From: an uncultured Bacilli bacterium
GTDB taxonomy: Bacteria; Bacillota_I; Bacilli_A; RF39; UBA660
Length of the DNA: 64,000 bases
Direction: 5' to 3'
Assembly (NCBI GenBank): GCA_910584165.1
Contig: CAJTZU010000007.1
Span: 25,368-89,367, forward strand
Shown piece after piece: positions 9,723 through 19,300 of this stretch. A program made the position numbers and the translations under genes. Positions within the stretch are counted from its first letter, which is position 1; each line of letters begins with the position of its first letter. The notes below the pieces were generated by a model. That model searched no databases, was not told the DNA's origin, and saw only the letters and a list, made by a program, of their open reading frames with translations.

Positions 9723-11210
9723 ATGGAAGAAGTTGTAAAGAAAGGAATTTCAACAAAAATAGTGATTCTTGTTGTAATCTCAGTCGCAATTGTAGGGGGC
9801 GTTTTAGGTATTTTCTTATTGAATAAAGGTGAAAATAAAGAAGTGGAAAAAGGTCCGAGCAATAATAATACTAATGGAAGTGTAGAAAATAATGGTGGAC
9901 AAAAATATTCTGTTAATTTACTTTCAGATGAATATTTTGATGAAACTAATCCAATTCCTGTTAAAAAGAATGGAAAATATGGATACGTTAGTTCAGAGGG
10001 AAAAGAAATAGTTGACTTTATTTATGATAATGTATGGAGATTTATTGGAAAATATGGTGTGGTTTCTAATAATTATTCTAACAAAATAATAGATAGAACT
10101 GGAAAAATTATTTATTCTGCAGAAGACCATAAAATTGATTTTAGTAATGCTAAATATGGAAATTATGTTATAGATGAAGCATTATATGACTTAAATTTAG
10201 AAAAAGTTAGTGAAGATAACTTAAAAATAACAAGTGCTGTTGAAGGTGGGTATTTTACATTTAGTAAAGATGGAAAATATGGAATAATCAATTCTGCCCG
10301 TGAAGTGATATTTGAATCAGATATGCCATTATCATTGGAAGTTAATATAGGGTATAATAATGTTTATGGCATTATCAAAGAGTCTGATTATGTACGAGAT
10401 GTTCATAAATATTCTATTATTGATATGTTAACTGGAAATAAAATATATAGTGCACCAGATAATGAAATTATAGAAAAAAAAGATATTTGTCTTTTTACTG
10501 TTAAAACTACGAGTAATAATTATAACAAGGTTATAGTGGTAAAAGATGGGAAGCTAGTTGCAGAAATAAATGATTCTAATTTTAAGGATGTTTATTGGAG
10601 AACTGTTAATTTTAGTGAATTAACACTTAGCTATAATGATGGTACTTATAAAGCATATAATATAGTAGAAAGAAAATTGAATAATGATATATCTGCTTAT
10701 TATCCTTCTTCGATTTCAGAAATGAAAAATGTAGAATTATCAGGTTATAATTTACTACCAAAAGATACAACAATGGGAATTGAAACATCTACTAAAGAAG
10801 AAATAATCCCAAAGGGTAAATTTGTAAATTTAATGTCTTCAACAGTGGATTCTCACAATTATATTTTAAATAAATATAATAAAATATTTGTGGTTGCTTC
10901 TAATTTAGATAATGCTGCTTTTTATGAATTGAAGTCAAAGCAAGTTGTATTTCAAGAAGATTCTGTTAGGGGCATTTATATGCCTCAAGATACATTGTTT
11001 GCATGTACAAGAACGACTTATGTATTAACGTTTTCTCCAACATTAATGGATGTTAAGACAATTTTTAATTTGTTTACAGGTGAAAAGATAACTTTTGAAG
11101 AACCAGTAGATGTAATGTTTTACACAACTTATTATAGAATAGAAAAAGATAATAAATTTAGTTATTATAATAGTAAATTTAAGAAAATCTATGAAGTGCC
11201 AAAAAGTTAG
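9723..11210 (+). CDS. WG-repeat surface protein with N-terminal membrane anchor
   Basis: 495 residues. A short basic N-terminus is followed by a membrane segment (IVILVVISVAIVGGVLGIFL), an Asn-rich linker and a long extracytoplasmic part. The part contains WG-repeat-like units (KKNGKYGYVSSEGKEIVDF and SKDGKYGIINSAREVIFES), which typically fold as beta-rich blades and are of unknown function. ATG 9723 has AGAAGGG upstream and is preferred over ATG 9690. The gene has its own terminator and is bracketed by two copies of the ftsW 3' end, so it may be a late insertion. Confidence 0.75.
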   Translation: MEEVVKKGISTKIVILVVISVAIVGGVLGIFLLNKGENKEVEKGPSNNNTNGSVENNGGQKYSVNLLSDEYFDETNPIPVKKNGKYGYVSSEGKEIVDFIYDNVWRFIGKYGVVSNNYSNKIIDRTGKIIYSAEDHKIDFSNAKYGNYVIDEALYDLNLEKVSEDNLKITSAVEGGYFTFSKDGKYGIINSAREVIFESDMPLSLEVNIGYNNVYGIIKESDYVRDVHKYSIIDMLTGNKIYSAPDNEIIEKKDICLFTVKTTSNNYNKVIVVKDGKLVAEINDSNFKDVYWRTVNFSELTLSYNDGTYKAYNIVERKLNNDISAYYPSSISEMKNVELSGYNLLPKDTTMGIETSTKEEIIPKGKFVNLMSSTVDSHNYILNKYNKIFVVASNLDNAAFYELKSKQVVFQEDSVRGIYMPQDTLFACTRTTYVLTFSPTLMDVKTIFNLFTGEKITFEEPVDVMFYTTYYRIEKDNKFSYYNSKFKKIYEVPKS

Positions 11211-11239
11211 AATTGGAAGTACGATTTAAATAGTTATAG

Positions 11240-11266
11240 AGTAAACTAGAAGTAGTTTACTTTTTC
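11240..11266 (+). terminator. Rho-independent terminator
   Basis: AGTAAACTA and TAGTTTACT form a 9-bp stem with a GAAG loop, followed by a T run. Confidence 0.75.
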
Positions 11267-11309
11267 TTTTGTTTATAGTGTTATATATTATTTTGAAATA
11301 GCTATTATT

Positions 11310-11366
11310 TTACCGTTTTATTCTTATGTTGGTTCAGTATTAAATATTAGTAGATATGATAGATAA
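11310..11366 (+). pseudogene. Decayed copy of the ftsW 3' end
   Basis: Positions 11336-11364 match 9617-9645 (the last codons of ftsW) base for base over 29 bases. Upstream, 11310-11335 resembles the codons for the PFLSYGGS motif, with an internal deletion of about 30 bases between the blocks. There is no open frame. The similarity continues weakly into the following intergenic sequence. Confidence 0.7.
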
Positions 11367-11371
11367 TAGTC

Positions 11372-11400
11372 TTGTTACTTTAGTATTTTCATGTTAAAAT
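11372..11400 (+). promoter_or_regulatory. Promoter for the dockerin protein gene
   Basis: TTGTTA, a 17-base spacer and TAAAAT with an upstream TG (extended -10), 27 bases before the start codon. Confidence 0.6.
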
Positions 11401-11427
11401 TTTAGAGTAGTAGGAGTGTGTGTAAGA

Positions 11428-13149
11428 ATGAAAAAAATAATAAAACGGGCAAGCATATTTGTTTTATTATCAGCCATTTTGTTTGTTTCTATGTTGAATG
11501 GAGTGACTGTTTTTGCTAATCTTAAGAAAGATGCTGAAGTTGTTTCTGATAGTGTTATCATTCCAGATAAGTTTAATACAGGTGCAAAAGGAGACTTAGA
11601 AATTGTTCCAGAAGAGACTGTAAAAGGAAATGAAGAAGGTAGTATAACTTTTATGTGGAGGGGTTCTACCCATGATGTAAATGTTTCCACTATTAAAGAA
11701 GAAGTCGTTGTGATAGAAAATAAGAAATTTACTCATGGAGTCAGATTTTTAAATGAAGGCGGAAAAAGCAAAAAAATTATTTTTAAAAATTGTAGTTTTG
11801 AATCTGTATCTGTTGGAAGAGTAGGATTAGAAAACTGGGAAATTGTTTTTGAAAATTGTTCTTTCAAACATGCTTTTGGCTCTAATATGACATTTCATCA
11901 TTGCTATTTTGGTGGAAGTGTCTCTGATGGATTGAATCCTTTTCAAAATGTAAAAGTTTATGATTCTTTCTTTTCCGATTTAGCGAAAAGTTCTCCTGTC
12001 CCAGTAGAGAATAAAACTCATAGTGATGCTACACAAATGTATGGATATACTGGTATGTATAAAGGAGAAGAAATTGTTCTTGATGTTCAAGATATTTACT
12101 TCTATAATTGTCGTATGGAAGTTCCTAATTTATTATTTACAAATAGTGCGGGATATGTAAATGCTGCTTTAATGATTCAACCAGAATATTCCGATTTACA
12201 TGATGTTAAATTTGAAAAATGCATTATAAATGGTGGCGGATATAGTATTTATATATCAGCTAAAAATAATCGAATAGTAAGAGATTTAACTTTAGAAGAT
12301 GTTAAAGTAGGTAGTTCTGCTTGGTATGGAGAATTGTATAAGGGTGGTGTTGCCGTCCCAACTAGCTTATTTCCAGAGAGAAATATTATCTATCATACTT
12401 CTAAAACGGATAAATTGTATGTAGGAAGTGTTTGGAAAGAAGAAGATGGAGTTCATATTAGTGTAACGAATGATACAGATAAAGAAAGAATATTGACAGT
12501 AGAATTAGCAGATGGTACAAAAAAATATTTTCCTATTAAAGCAAGTTATCCTGGTTCTACTTGGTGGAATAGTGCAACAAAGTATGTAGAAGAGAGTCGT
12601 GATAAATATACTTATGAAGATTTTCCTTTTGATATAGAATTAGTAGTAGAAGATACTAGTAGTATTCGTTGCTATGATGAAAATACTTTAATTAGGACAC
12701 AAAAATTGGAAGATGTTATTACAAGAATTAGTTTGGATAAAAATAATTCTTCATTAAGGATAGGAGAAACCAAGCAATTAAAAGTAGAGACATTTCCGAT
12801 AGAAGATGTTCAGCAACAATTTATTTGGTCTAGTAGTAATGAAGAAATAGTAAAAGTAGACCAAAAGGGGCATATAAAAGCATTAGGACAAGGAGAAAGT
12901 ACTATTACCGTGAAAACACAGAATGGTTTAACTGCAAGTATAAAAATCACAGTAAACTCTAATCTATTTGGAGATATTGATTTAGATGGTAATGTAAATT
13001 TAAATGATATTTTTCTAATGTTAAAACATTCTGTGCTATTTCGTTATTCTCCTATTTCTATTTTAGAACGATGTGATAGTAATCATAATGGAAGAATAGA
13101 TATCATAGATTTTATATACTTAGTAGGTATTTCTTTTGATAAAAGATAG
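11428..13149 (+). CDS. Secreted beta-helix protein with Big2 and dockerin domains
   Basis: 573 residues starting with a signal peptide (SIFVLLSAILFVSMLNGVTVFA). Residues about 60-320 have short repeated turns such as KIIFKNCSF, EIVFENCSF and VKFEKCII, typical of a right-handed parallel beta-helix as in pectate-lyase-like enzymes and adhesins. Then comes a Big2 (bacterial Ig-like) domain with IRIGETKQL-like and VKVDQKGHIKALGQGESTITV stretches. The C-terminal 60 residues are a type I dockerin with two calcium loops (DIDLDGNVNLND and CDSNHNGRIDIID). A dockerin implies docking to a cohesin; none is in this window. The catalytic target is unknown. Confidence 0.85.
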   Translation: MKKIIKRASIFVLLSAILFVSMLNGVTVFANLKKDAEVVSDSVIIPDKFNTGAKGDLEIVPEETVKGNEEGSITFMWRGSTHDVNVSTIKEEVVVIENKKFTHGVRFLNEGGKSKKIIFKNCSFESVSVGRVGLENWEIVFENCSFKHAFGSNMTFHHCYFGGSVSDGLNPFQNVKVYDSFFSDLAKSSPVPVENKTHSDATQMYGYTGMYKGEEIVLDVQDIYFYNCRMEVPNLLFTNSAGYVNAALMIQPEYSDLHDVKFEKCIINGGGYSIYISAKNNRIVRDLTLEDVKVGSSAWYGELYKGGVAVPTSLFPERNIIYHTSKTDKLYVGSVWKEEDGVHISVTNDTDKERILTVELADGTKKYFPIKASYPGSTWWNSATKYVEESRDKYTYEDFPFDIELVVEDTSSIRCYDENTLIRTQKLEDVITRISLDKNNSSLRIGETKQLKVETFPIEDVQQQFIWSSSNEEIVKVDQKGHIKALGQGESTITVKTQNGLTASIKITVNSNLFGDIDLDGNVNLNDIFLMLKHSVLFRYSPISILERCDSNHNGRIDIIDFIYLVGISFDKR

Positions 13150-13170
13150 TTAGTTTCTAACTATTTTTTT
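13146..13170 (+). terminator. Rho-independent terminator
   Basis: ATAGTTAG, a TTT loop and CTAACTAT form an 8-bp stem with a T run, at the stop of the dockerin protein gene. Confidence 0.8.
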
Positions 13171-13180
13171 ATTGAAAATA

Positions 13181-13189
13181 TGGTATAAT
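13181..13189 (+). promoter_or_regulatory. Extended -10 promoter for the lipoprotein gene
   Basis: TGG-TATAAT, 15 bases upstream of the start codon. Confidence 0.5.
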
Positions 13190-13204
13190 GAAATTGGTGA
13201 TAGT

Positions 13205-13801
13205 ATGAAAAAAATAGTGATAATTATTTTTCTTTTCGTAATTTTATGTGGATGTGAAAGTAAAGAAACAAAGGGAAAATATGATACTTATGAAAGAGTT
13301 GATTTTGTAGAGGCAAATGCAAATCGTAGAGTTTTTAATACTGATGTTTATGCTGTTGTAGATATTACGGAAGAAACAGTTATGGTAGGACCTGGAGAGG
13401 AAAATGCTTTAGTTTATCAGATAGGACCAAATGAATGGATTTTATTAGATAAGATTGAAAGTGGGGGAATGGGCTCATCTAGTATTCATAATGATTCTAG
13501 TTATACTTATTTTTATTATGATAAAGAGAAAAAAGAAAATAAGCTTTTTATACTAAGAAGCTTTGGTACTGCTTTGCTAGAGTACACTTTAAAGGAGGAA
13601 AAATTTGAAAAGAAAGAATTGAAATTTGATACTTCTTCTATTGTAGAAAAGTCTTCTGATGATTTTTTAGAAATGCTGAAAATAGAAAAAGTAGAAGATA
13701 GTGCTATTTATTATCAAGCTAGTACTCATAATACTAGAGAAGATTTTTTCGTAAAATGTTCTTTAGAAAATTATGTTTGTGAATTAGAGAAAATGGAGTA
13801 A
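13205..13801 (+). CDS. Predicted lipoprotein of unknown function
   Basis: 198 residues with a lipoprotein signal peptide: basic MKKIV, a hydrophobic core and the lipobox-like LCGC followed by ESKETKG, so Cys is expected to be lipidated on the outer membrane face. The mature part is mainly beta-like and acidic, and I see no known domain. ATG 13205 has GGTGATAG upstream and is preferred over the in-frame start at 13172, which lies inside the promoter. A HAD phosphatase gene begins 2 bases after its stop, so the two are co-transcribed. Confidence 0.75.
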   Translation: MKKIVIIIFLFVILCGCESKETKGKYDTYERVDFVEANANRRVFNTDVYAVVDITEETVMVGPGEENALVYQIGPNEWILLDKIESGGMGSSSIHNDSSYTYFYYDKEKKENKLFILRSFGTALLEYTLKEEKFEKKELKFDTSSIVEKSSDDFLEMLKIEKVEDSAIYYQASTHNTREDFFVKCSLENYVCELEKME

Positions 13802-13803
13802 AG

Positions 13804-14553
13804 ATGAAAGAAAAAGAAGTTATTAATATTTTTGATTTTGACGGGACTCTTACAACAGAAACTTGGCCTAAATTTTGGGTATGGGTAAAGAATTTTGGAT
13901 ATCAAGGGGAGAGAAGAAATGAAGAATTAGAGAAAGCTTTAGCAGAATATCGTAAATGTCATACAGGAAATTCTTTAGAAACTTTTTTTGGCTTTTTTAA
14001 TGCTTTATTAGAAGAAAAGAATAAAGTATTAACTTATGCAGAATTAATGGAAGGTGAAAAGTATATCCAATATAATCCTGGATTAAAGGAATTCCTAAAT
14101 TCTACTGGTAGTAAAAATTATATTGTTTCAGGTGGTTTAAGAGAATTTCTAAAACATTTAGAAGTCGCACCTTTTTTTGAAGATATTTATGGAACACCTG
14201 TAAAACATAATGAAGAAGGATTGATTTCTGGCATTGGAGAAGTCATGACAGATGATAAAAAAATTGAATGCATTCAAGAGATTTTAAGAAAAAATGGTAG
14301 AGAAGTTTCTGATTGCAGAAATGTATATTTTGTAGGGGATGGCTATAGTGATGCTCCAGCTATGAGATATGTTCATAATCATGGTGGAAAGGCAATCTTT
14401 GTTCACCAACCTAATGAAGATGACGAATTATTTTCTCATAATCAAAAAATATATGATATGTTAAAAAAAGAAAATATTGTAGACTATTGCTTTCTTGCAG
14501 ATTATTCTTTAGGAAGTGAACTTTCCAATTTATTATTAAGAAGAAACAATTAA
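13804..14553 (+). CDS. HAD-superfamily phosphatase (HAD-IB, phosphoserine-phosphatase-like)
   Basis: Predicted cytoplasmic phosphomonoesterase. Motif I is FDFDGTLT with the nucleophilic and acid/base aspartates, motif II is around VSGGLREFL, and motif IV is GDGYSDAPAM. An alpha-helical cap lies between motifs I and II (about residues 20-90). The 249-residue length fits the HAD-IB group (SerB, MtnX and relatives). The substrate cannot be assigned. It is translated with the upstream lipoprotein gene (2-base gap). Confidence 0.8.
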   Translation: MKEKEVINIFDFDGTLTTETWPKFWVWVKNFGYQGERRNEELEKALAEYRKCHTGNSLETFFGFFNALLEEKNKVLTYAELMEGEKYIQYNPGLKEFLNSTGSKNYIVSGGLREFLKHLEVAPFFEDIYGTPVKHNEEGLISGIGEVMTDDKKIECIQEILRKNGREVSDCRNVYFVGDGYSDAPAMRYVHNHGGKAIFVHQPNEDDELFSHNQKIYDMLKKENIVDYCFLADYSLGSELSNLLLRRNN

Positions 14554-14567
14554 TTTGTTTCTTTTTT
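14541..14567 (+). terminator. Rho-independent terminator
   Basis: AGAAACA and TGTTTCT flank ATTAATT, followed by a T run. Confidence 0.7.
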
Positions 14568-14572
14568 AGTCT

Positions 14573-14601
14573 TGAATTAGGTATTCTTAAAATGTTACAA
14601 T
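14573..14601 (+). promoter_or_regulatory. Promoter for the GH13 gene
   Basis: TTGAAT, a 17-base spacer and TACAAT with TG upstream. Confidence 0.6.
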
Positions 14602-14642
14602 GAAAATAGAATACAGGCGTGTTTTAGGTTGAGGTGAATTTT

Positions 14643-15554
14643 ATGAGAATATTACAGTGTTTTAACTGGAGATTACAAGATATTATTCCAGAATTAGAAA
14701 AAATAAAGGAGCAAGGCTTTGATGCTATTCAGATTAACCCTATTCAAAGATTAAAATTAGATGGTTTAAGGGAATGGTGGATGTCTTATCAACCAGTAGG
14801 ATTTGAAATTGGAAATTATTTTGGTACGAGGGAAGACTTATTAGTCCTTTGCAATGCTTGTAAGCAAGTAGGGCTTTTCGTTTTTGCAGATGCCGTTATT
14901 AATCATGTAGGTTCTAAAGAAGAAGGATCGTTAGAGCCACATCCTAGAGTAGAAGAGAGCTTAAGAAATAATCAAACTTGTTGGAGAGTAAAACAGAATG
15001 TTACTGATTGGAAAAATAGGAGTGAAGTAATTCATTATTGCATGGGACTTCCAGGTTTAAATTTATATTGTAAAGAAGTGGAAGACAGAATTGTAAATTT
15101 TTTGAAAGATTTAATTGCTTGTGGAGTTACAGGTTTTCGTTTTGATGCTGCAAAGTCAGTAGGACTTCCTAGTGAAGGATATTGTTTTTGGCCAGATTTA
15201 GTTGATAGATTAAAATGTTTTGATTTGTTTTTGTATGGGGAAGTAATTTTTGAGGAAGATAGGAGAATATTAGATGAATATTCAGAATATATGAATATTC
15301 TTGGCAACTATGATTGTAGTGATACTTCTAAAATGGTAAAGTATGCTGAAAGTCATGATACTTATTTAAGTACCGATAATTTAGGTTATACTAGAGGTCT
15401 TTCTAGTGAAACTATTTTATACGATTATTGTTCCTTAGTAGGCAATTATGAGAATACTCTTTTTTATACTAGACCATGGGATAGAACATGGGAAAGGGAA
15501 GAAATCAGAATTGCTCATCAAAGAAAAAAGGTGAAGGAATATGTTAGAAAATAG
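14643..15554 (+). CDS. Compact GH13 alpha-amylase-family enzyme
   Basis: 303 residues, cytoplasmic (no signal peptide). The four GH13 regions are present: ADAVINHVG (I), GFRFDAAKS with the nucleophile Asp (II), LYGEVIF with the acid/base Glu (III), and AESHDT with the third carboxylate (IV). The protein ends shortly after region IV, so the last barrel strands are minimal and the usual C-terminal beta domain is absent; typical relatives are 400-600 residues. ATG 14643 has GAGGTG six bases upstream. Probably acts on intracellular alpha-glucans or oligosaccharides. Confidence 0.83.
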   Translation: MRILQCFNWRLQDIIPELEKIKEQGFDAIQINPIQRLKLDGLREWWMSYQPVGFEIGNYFGTREDLLVLCNACKQVGLFVFADAVINHVGSKEEGSLEPHPRVEESLRNNQTCWRVKQNVTDWKNRSEVIHYCMGLPGLNLYCKEVEDRIVNFLKDLIACGVTGFRFDAAKSVGLPSEGYCFWPDLVDRLKCFDLFLYGEVIFEEDRRILDEYSEYMNILGNYDCSDTSKMVKYAESHDTYLSTDNLGYTRGLSSETILYDYCSLVGNYENTLFYTRPWDRTWEREEIRIAHQRKKVKEYVRK

Positions 15555-15564
15555 AAGAAATATG

Positions 15565-15604
15565 AAAAAAAGAGATTGGTTATTATGCTATTTCTCTTTT
15601 TTTA
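15565..15604 (+). terminator. Rho-independent terminator
   Basis: AAAAGAGA and TCTCTTTT pair across a 17-base loop and run into a T tract. The long loop makes it weaker than the others. Confidence 0.5.
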
Positions 15605-15608
15605 TTAG

Positions 15609-15637
15609 TTGCTTAAATATTATAAAAAGGTTATAAT
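15609..15637 (+). promoter_or_regulatory. Promoter for the ABC transporter operon
   Basis: TTGCTT, a 17-base spacer and TATAAT, 18 bases before the ATPase start. Confidence 0.65.
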
Positions 15638-15655
15638 AACTAGTTAGGTGGTTTT

Positions 15656-16357
15656 ATGGCTTATATAGAGTTTAAAGATGTTATGAAAACCTATACAATG
15701 GGTGAAGTAAAAATACAAGCTTTAAATAAAACAAATTTTGAAATTCATAAAGGGGAGTTAGTTTGTATTTTAGGCCCATCTGGAGCAGGAAAGACAACAT
15801 GCCTTAATATTTTAGGAGGCATGGATACTGTAACTAGTGGTAGTGTTTTCATTGATGGAGTAGATATTACTACTTTAAAGGAAAAGGAACTTATTAAATA
15901 TCGTAGGAATGATATTGGTTTTGTTTTTCAGTTTTATAACTTAGTTCAAAACTTAACAACTTTAGAAAATGTAGAACTTGCTGTTCAACTATGTAAGGAC
16001 TATTTAGATCCTAATACCATTTTAGATAAAGTTGGTTTAGAAGAAAGAAAAAATAATTTTCCTTCTCAATTATCGGGTGGAGAACAACAGAGAGTTGCCA
16101 TTGCCCGTGCTTTAGCTAAAAATCCTAAAATAGTACTTGCAGATGAACCAACAGGAGCTCTTGATTATAAGACAGGAAAACAGATACTAAAACTTTTACA
16201 AGAGACTTCCAAAGAATATCATATGACTGTTATTATTATTACTCATAATAGTGCGATTGCTCCTATGGCAGATAAAGTAATTAAATTTAAAAACGGTAGT
16301 GTAGAAGATATTATTATTAATAAGTCTCCTAAAAGCATTGATGAGATAGAGTGGTAG
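15656..16357 (+). CDS. ABC transporter ATP-binding protein (MacB/LolD type)
   Basis: 233-residue ATPase with Walker A GPSGAGKTTCLN, Q-loop FVFQFYNLVQNLT, ABC signature LSGGEQQRVAIARAL, Walker B ending ADEPTGALD and the switch His in IIITHN. The GALD after Walker B and the partner permease place it with MacB/LolD/FtsE-like systems, which use a mechanotransmission mechanism rather than classical import. The permease gene starts one base after its stop. The cargo is unknown. Confidence 0.92.
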   Translation: MAYIEFKDVMKTYTMGEVKIQALNKTNFEIHKGELVCILGPSGAGKTTCLNILGGMDTVTSGSVFIDGVDITTLKEKELIKYRRNDIGFVFQFYNLVQNLTTLENVELAVQLCKDYLDPNTILDKVGLEERKNNFPSQLSGGEQQRVAIARALAKNPKIVLADEPTGALDYKTGKQILKLLQETSKEYHMTVIIITHNSAIAPMADKVIKFKNGSVEDIIINKSPKSIDEIEW

Positions 16358-16358
16358 T

Positions 16359-19300
16359 ATGAGAAATAGATTATTTACCAATACTTTTCGTACTATTAAA
16401 AAATCATTTACTAGATTTTTGTCACTTTTTATTATGAGTATGCTAGGAGTATTTGTTTTTTCGGGGTTACTTGCTACTAGTCCTGATATGATAAAAACGC
16501 TAGATAATTATTTTGATAAGAACGATGTCTATGATATCAAAATTATTTCTACTTTTGGGTTAACGGATAAAGATATTGCTTATTTAAAAGACATTCCTTC
16601 TATTCTGGATGTAGAAGGGTGTTATAGTAAAGATGTTTTTATAAAAGAGAAAGAATTTGTTATTAATGTATCTTCTCTTCCTAAAAGTTTAAATAAGATA
16701 GGACTAATAGAGGGAAGATATCCTTCTAATGATAATGAAATAGTTGTAGAACCAAATCTTTTAATAAAAAATAATCTATCTATAGGAGATAGTATCTATT
16801 TAGACGATGAAGTCTTTTTAAAGAAAGAAATGATAATTGTAGGTACTATTACTAGTCCACTTTACTTTAATAGTGTAGATTTAAACCAAAATAGAGGGTT
16901 AACAACTTTGGGTAGTGGAACCATTAGTTATTATACTTATGTATTAGACTCTTCTTTTTCACAGGATTATTATTCTTCTATTTATGTAACAGTAGAAAAT
17001 GCGAAAGAGGAAATTACGTCTACTAAAAGATATGAGAAGTTAGTAGATAGGGTATATGAAAAATTGGATAGTATTAAAGAGGAAAGAGAAGAAGCAAGAT
17101 ATCAAGAAATTTATAAGAAAGCTTATGATAAAGTAGTAAAAGAAGAAAAGAAGGCTCAAGAAGAACTATCGAAGGCAAAAAATAAACTAGCTTCTTCTAA
17201 AAAAGAACTAGATAAAGCGAAGAAAACGTTAGATAGTTCTAAAAAGAAGTTGAATACTGCTAAAAAGAAGCTAGATAACGCTAAAAAAGAAATAGATAAA
17301 GGAACTAAACAGTATCAGCAAATATTAAAAGAAACCAAGATAGAAGAAAAAAAGATTCCTTCGATGATTCAAGAACTTACTTTAACGATTCAAGAATTAG
17401 AGCGTGAGTTAGAAGAAATTCGTAATCAAGAATCTGTAGAGGAAAATCCACTAGAATTAGAACTAGAAAGAAAAATTATAGAATTAAAAGGTAATCTAAC
17501 TCTTCTAAAAGAATTAGAAAATACAAAAGTAAAATTAAATAATGCTTCTAAAGAATATCAAAAAAATAATTCTATTTATAAAACACAAGTAAAAAAATAT
17601 CAAAATGGTCTTAAAGAATATCAAACAAACAAGAAAAAGTATGATGAAGGATTAGAAGAATATTTAAAAAACAAAAAAGAAGTAGAAGAAGAAATAAAAG
17701 AGGCTTATGAGAAATTAAAAGAGATTAAGCATCCTACTTGGTATATTTATGATAGAAATGATTTTAATACGTATTCTGAATATGTAGAAGATAGTAATAG
17801 TATTCGTAACTTATCTACGTTATTTCCTTTTATCTTCTTTGCAGTTGCTATTTTAGTCAGTTTAATTTCTATGAATAGAATGGTCGAAGACGATAGATTA
17901 GAAATAGGAACTTTAAAATCTTTAGGATTTTCTAATAGAAATATTCTATTAAAGTATTTTGTTTTTGCTTTTTTAGCGACTTTCTTTGGAGGAATACTGG
18001 GCAGTGTTTTAGGTCTTATTATTATTCCAACAATGATTTTTAATATTTATGGTATTTTATTTGATTTACCGAATCTATATTTAGGTCTTAATCTTACAAC
18101 AACTGTATTAGGATTTATCTTATCTGCTTTTTGCATTTGTGGTACTACTATTTTTACAGTTAGAAAAGTACTAAAAGAAAACCCATCTGAGTTAATGAGA
18201 GCAAAAGCCCCTAAAAAGGGAAAAAGAGTAATATTAGAAAATATTAAAATCATCTGGAATCATTTATCATTTTCAAATAAGGTAACAGTAAGAAATTTAT
18301 TCCGTTATAAAAAAAGAGTACTAGTAACTATTTTTGGAATAGCAGGATGTACTGCCCTTATGTTATGTGGTTTTGGTATTAAAGATTCGATTGTAGATAT
18401 TGCATCTATGCAGTATGAGCATACCTACAAGTTTGACGCGATGATTTATGTAAATGATTTTTCAAATAGTGAAGTATTAAAACAAGAACAAATAGAAAAC
18501 TACTATGAAACAGAAGTTATTAGTGCGGAAATCAAAGATACGGATATGAATATCTTTGTTACGGAAGATAATGATACATTAAAACACATTACTAGATTAC
18601 TAGATAAAGATTCTAATGAACTTTCCTTAGAAACAGGAAAAGTTATTATGACTGATAAATTAGCAGACCTATTAAAAGTAAAGGTAGGGGATGAAATTAC
18701 TATCATTGATGTAGAACATCATACCTTCACTTACCAAGTATCTGCTATTACGAAAAATTATTTAGGTCACTATGTTTATATGGATAAGGAAACTTATGAA
18801 CAAAGTGGACCAGAGTATAAGACGAATGTTATTTATGCTAATACGAAAGATTTGAATCCAGAAGAAAAAGATAACTTGTCAACTACTCTTTTAAAGGATG
18901 ATTCTATTCTTCAAGTAGTTTATGTAGAGACATTAATTGATAATGTTACTGATATGTTACGTTCTCTTGATAAGGTAGTAGCTATTCTAATTGTACTAGC
19001 TGCTATATTATCATTTGTTGTTCTTTACAATTTATCTAATATTAATATTCATGAGAGAAAAAGAGAAATTGCAACTTTAAAAGTATTAGGATTCTATCAT
19101 CATGAAGTAGATAGTTATATTACAAGAGAAAATATTATTTTAACCATTTTTGGAATTACTATTGGATTAGTATTAGGAACATTCTTAACAAATACTGTCA
19201 TTACAACAGTAGAAATTGAACGAGCAAGATTTATTCATCACATTAGTTTTACCAGTTATTTTTATTCATCACTTCTATCTATTCTATTTACGATACTAGT

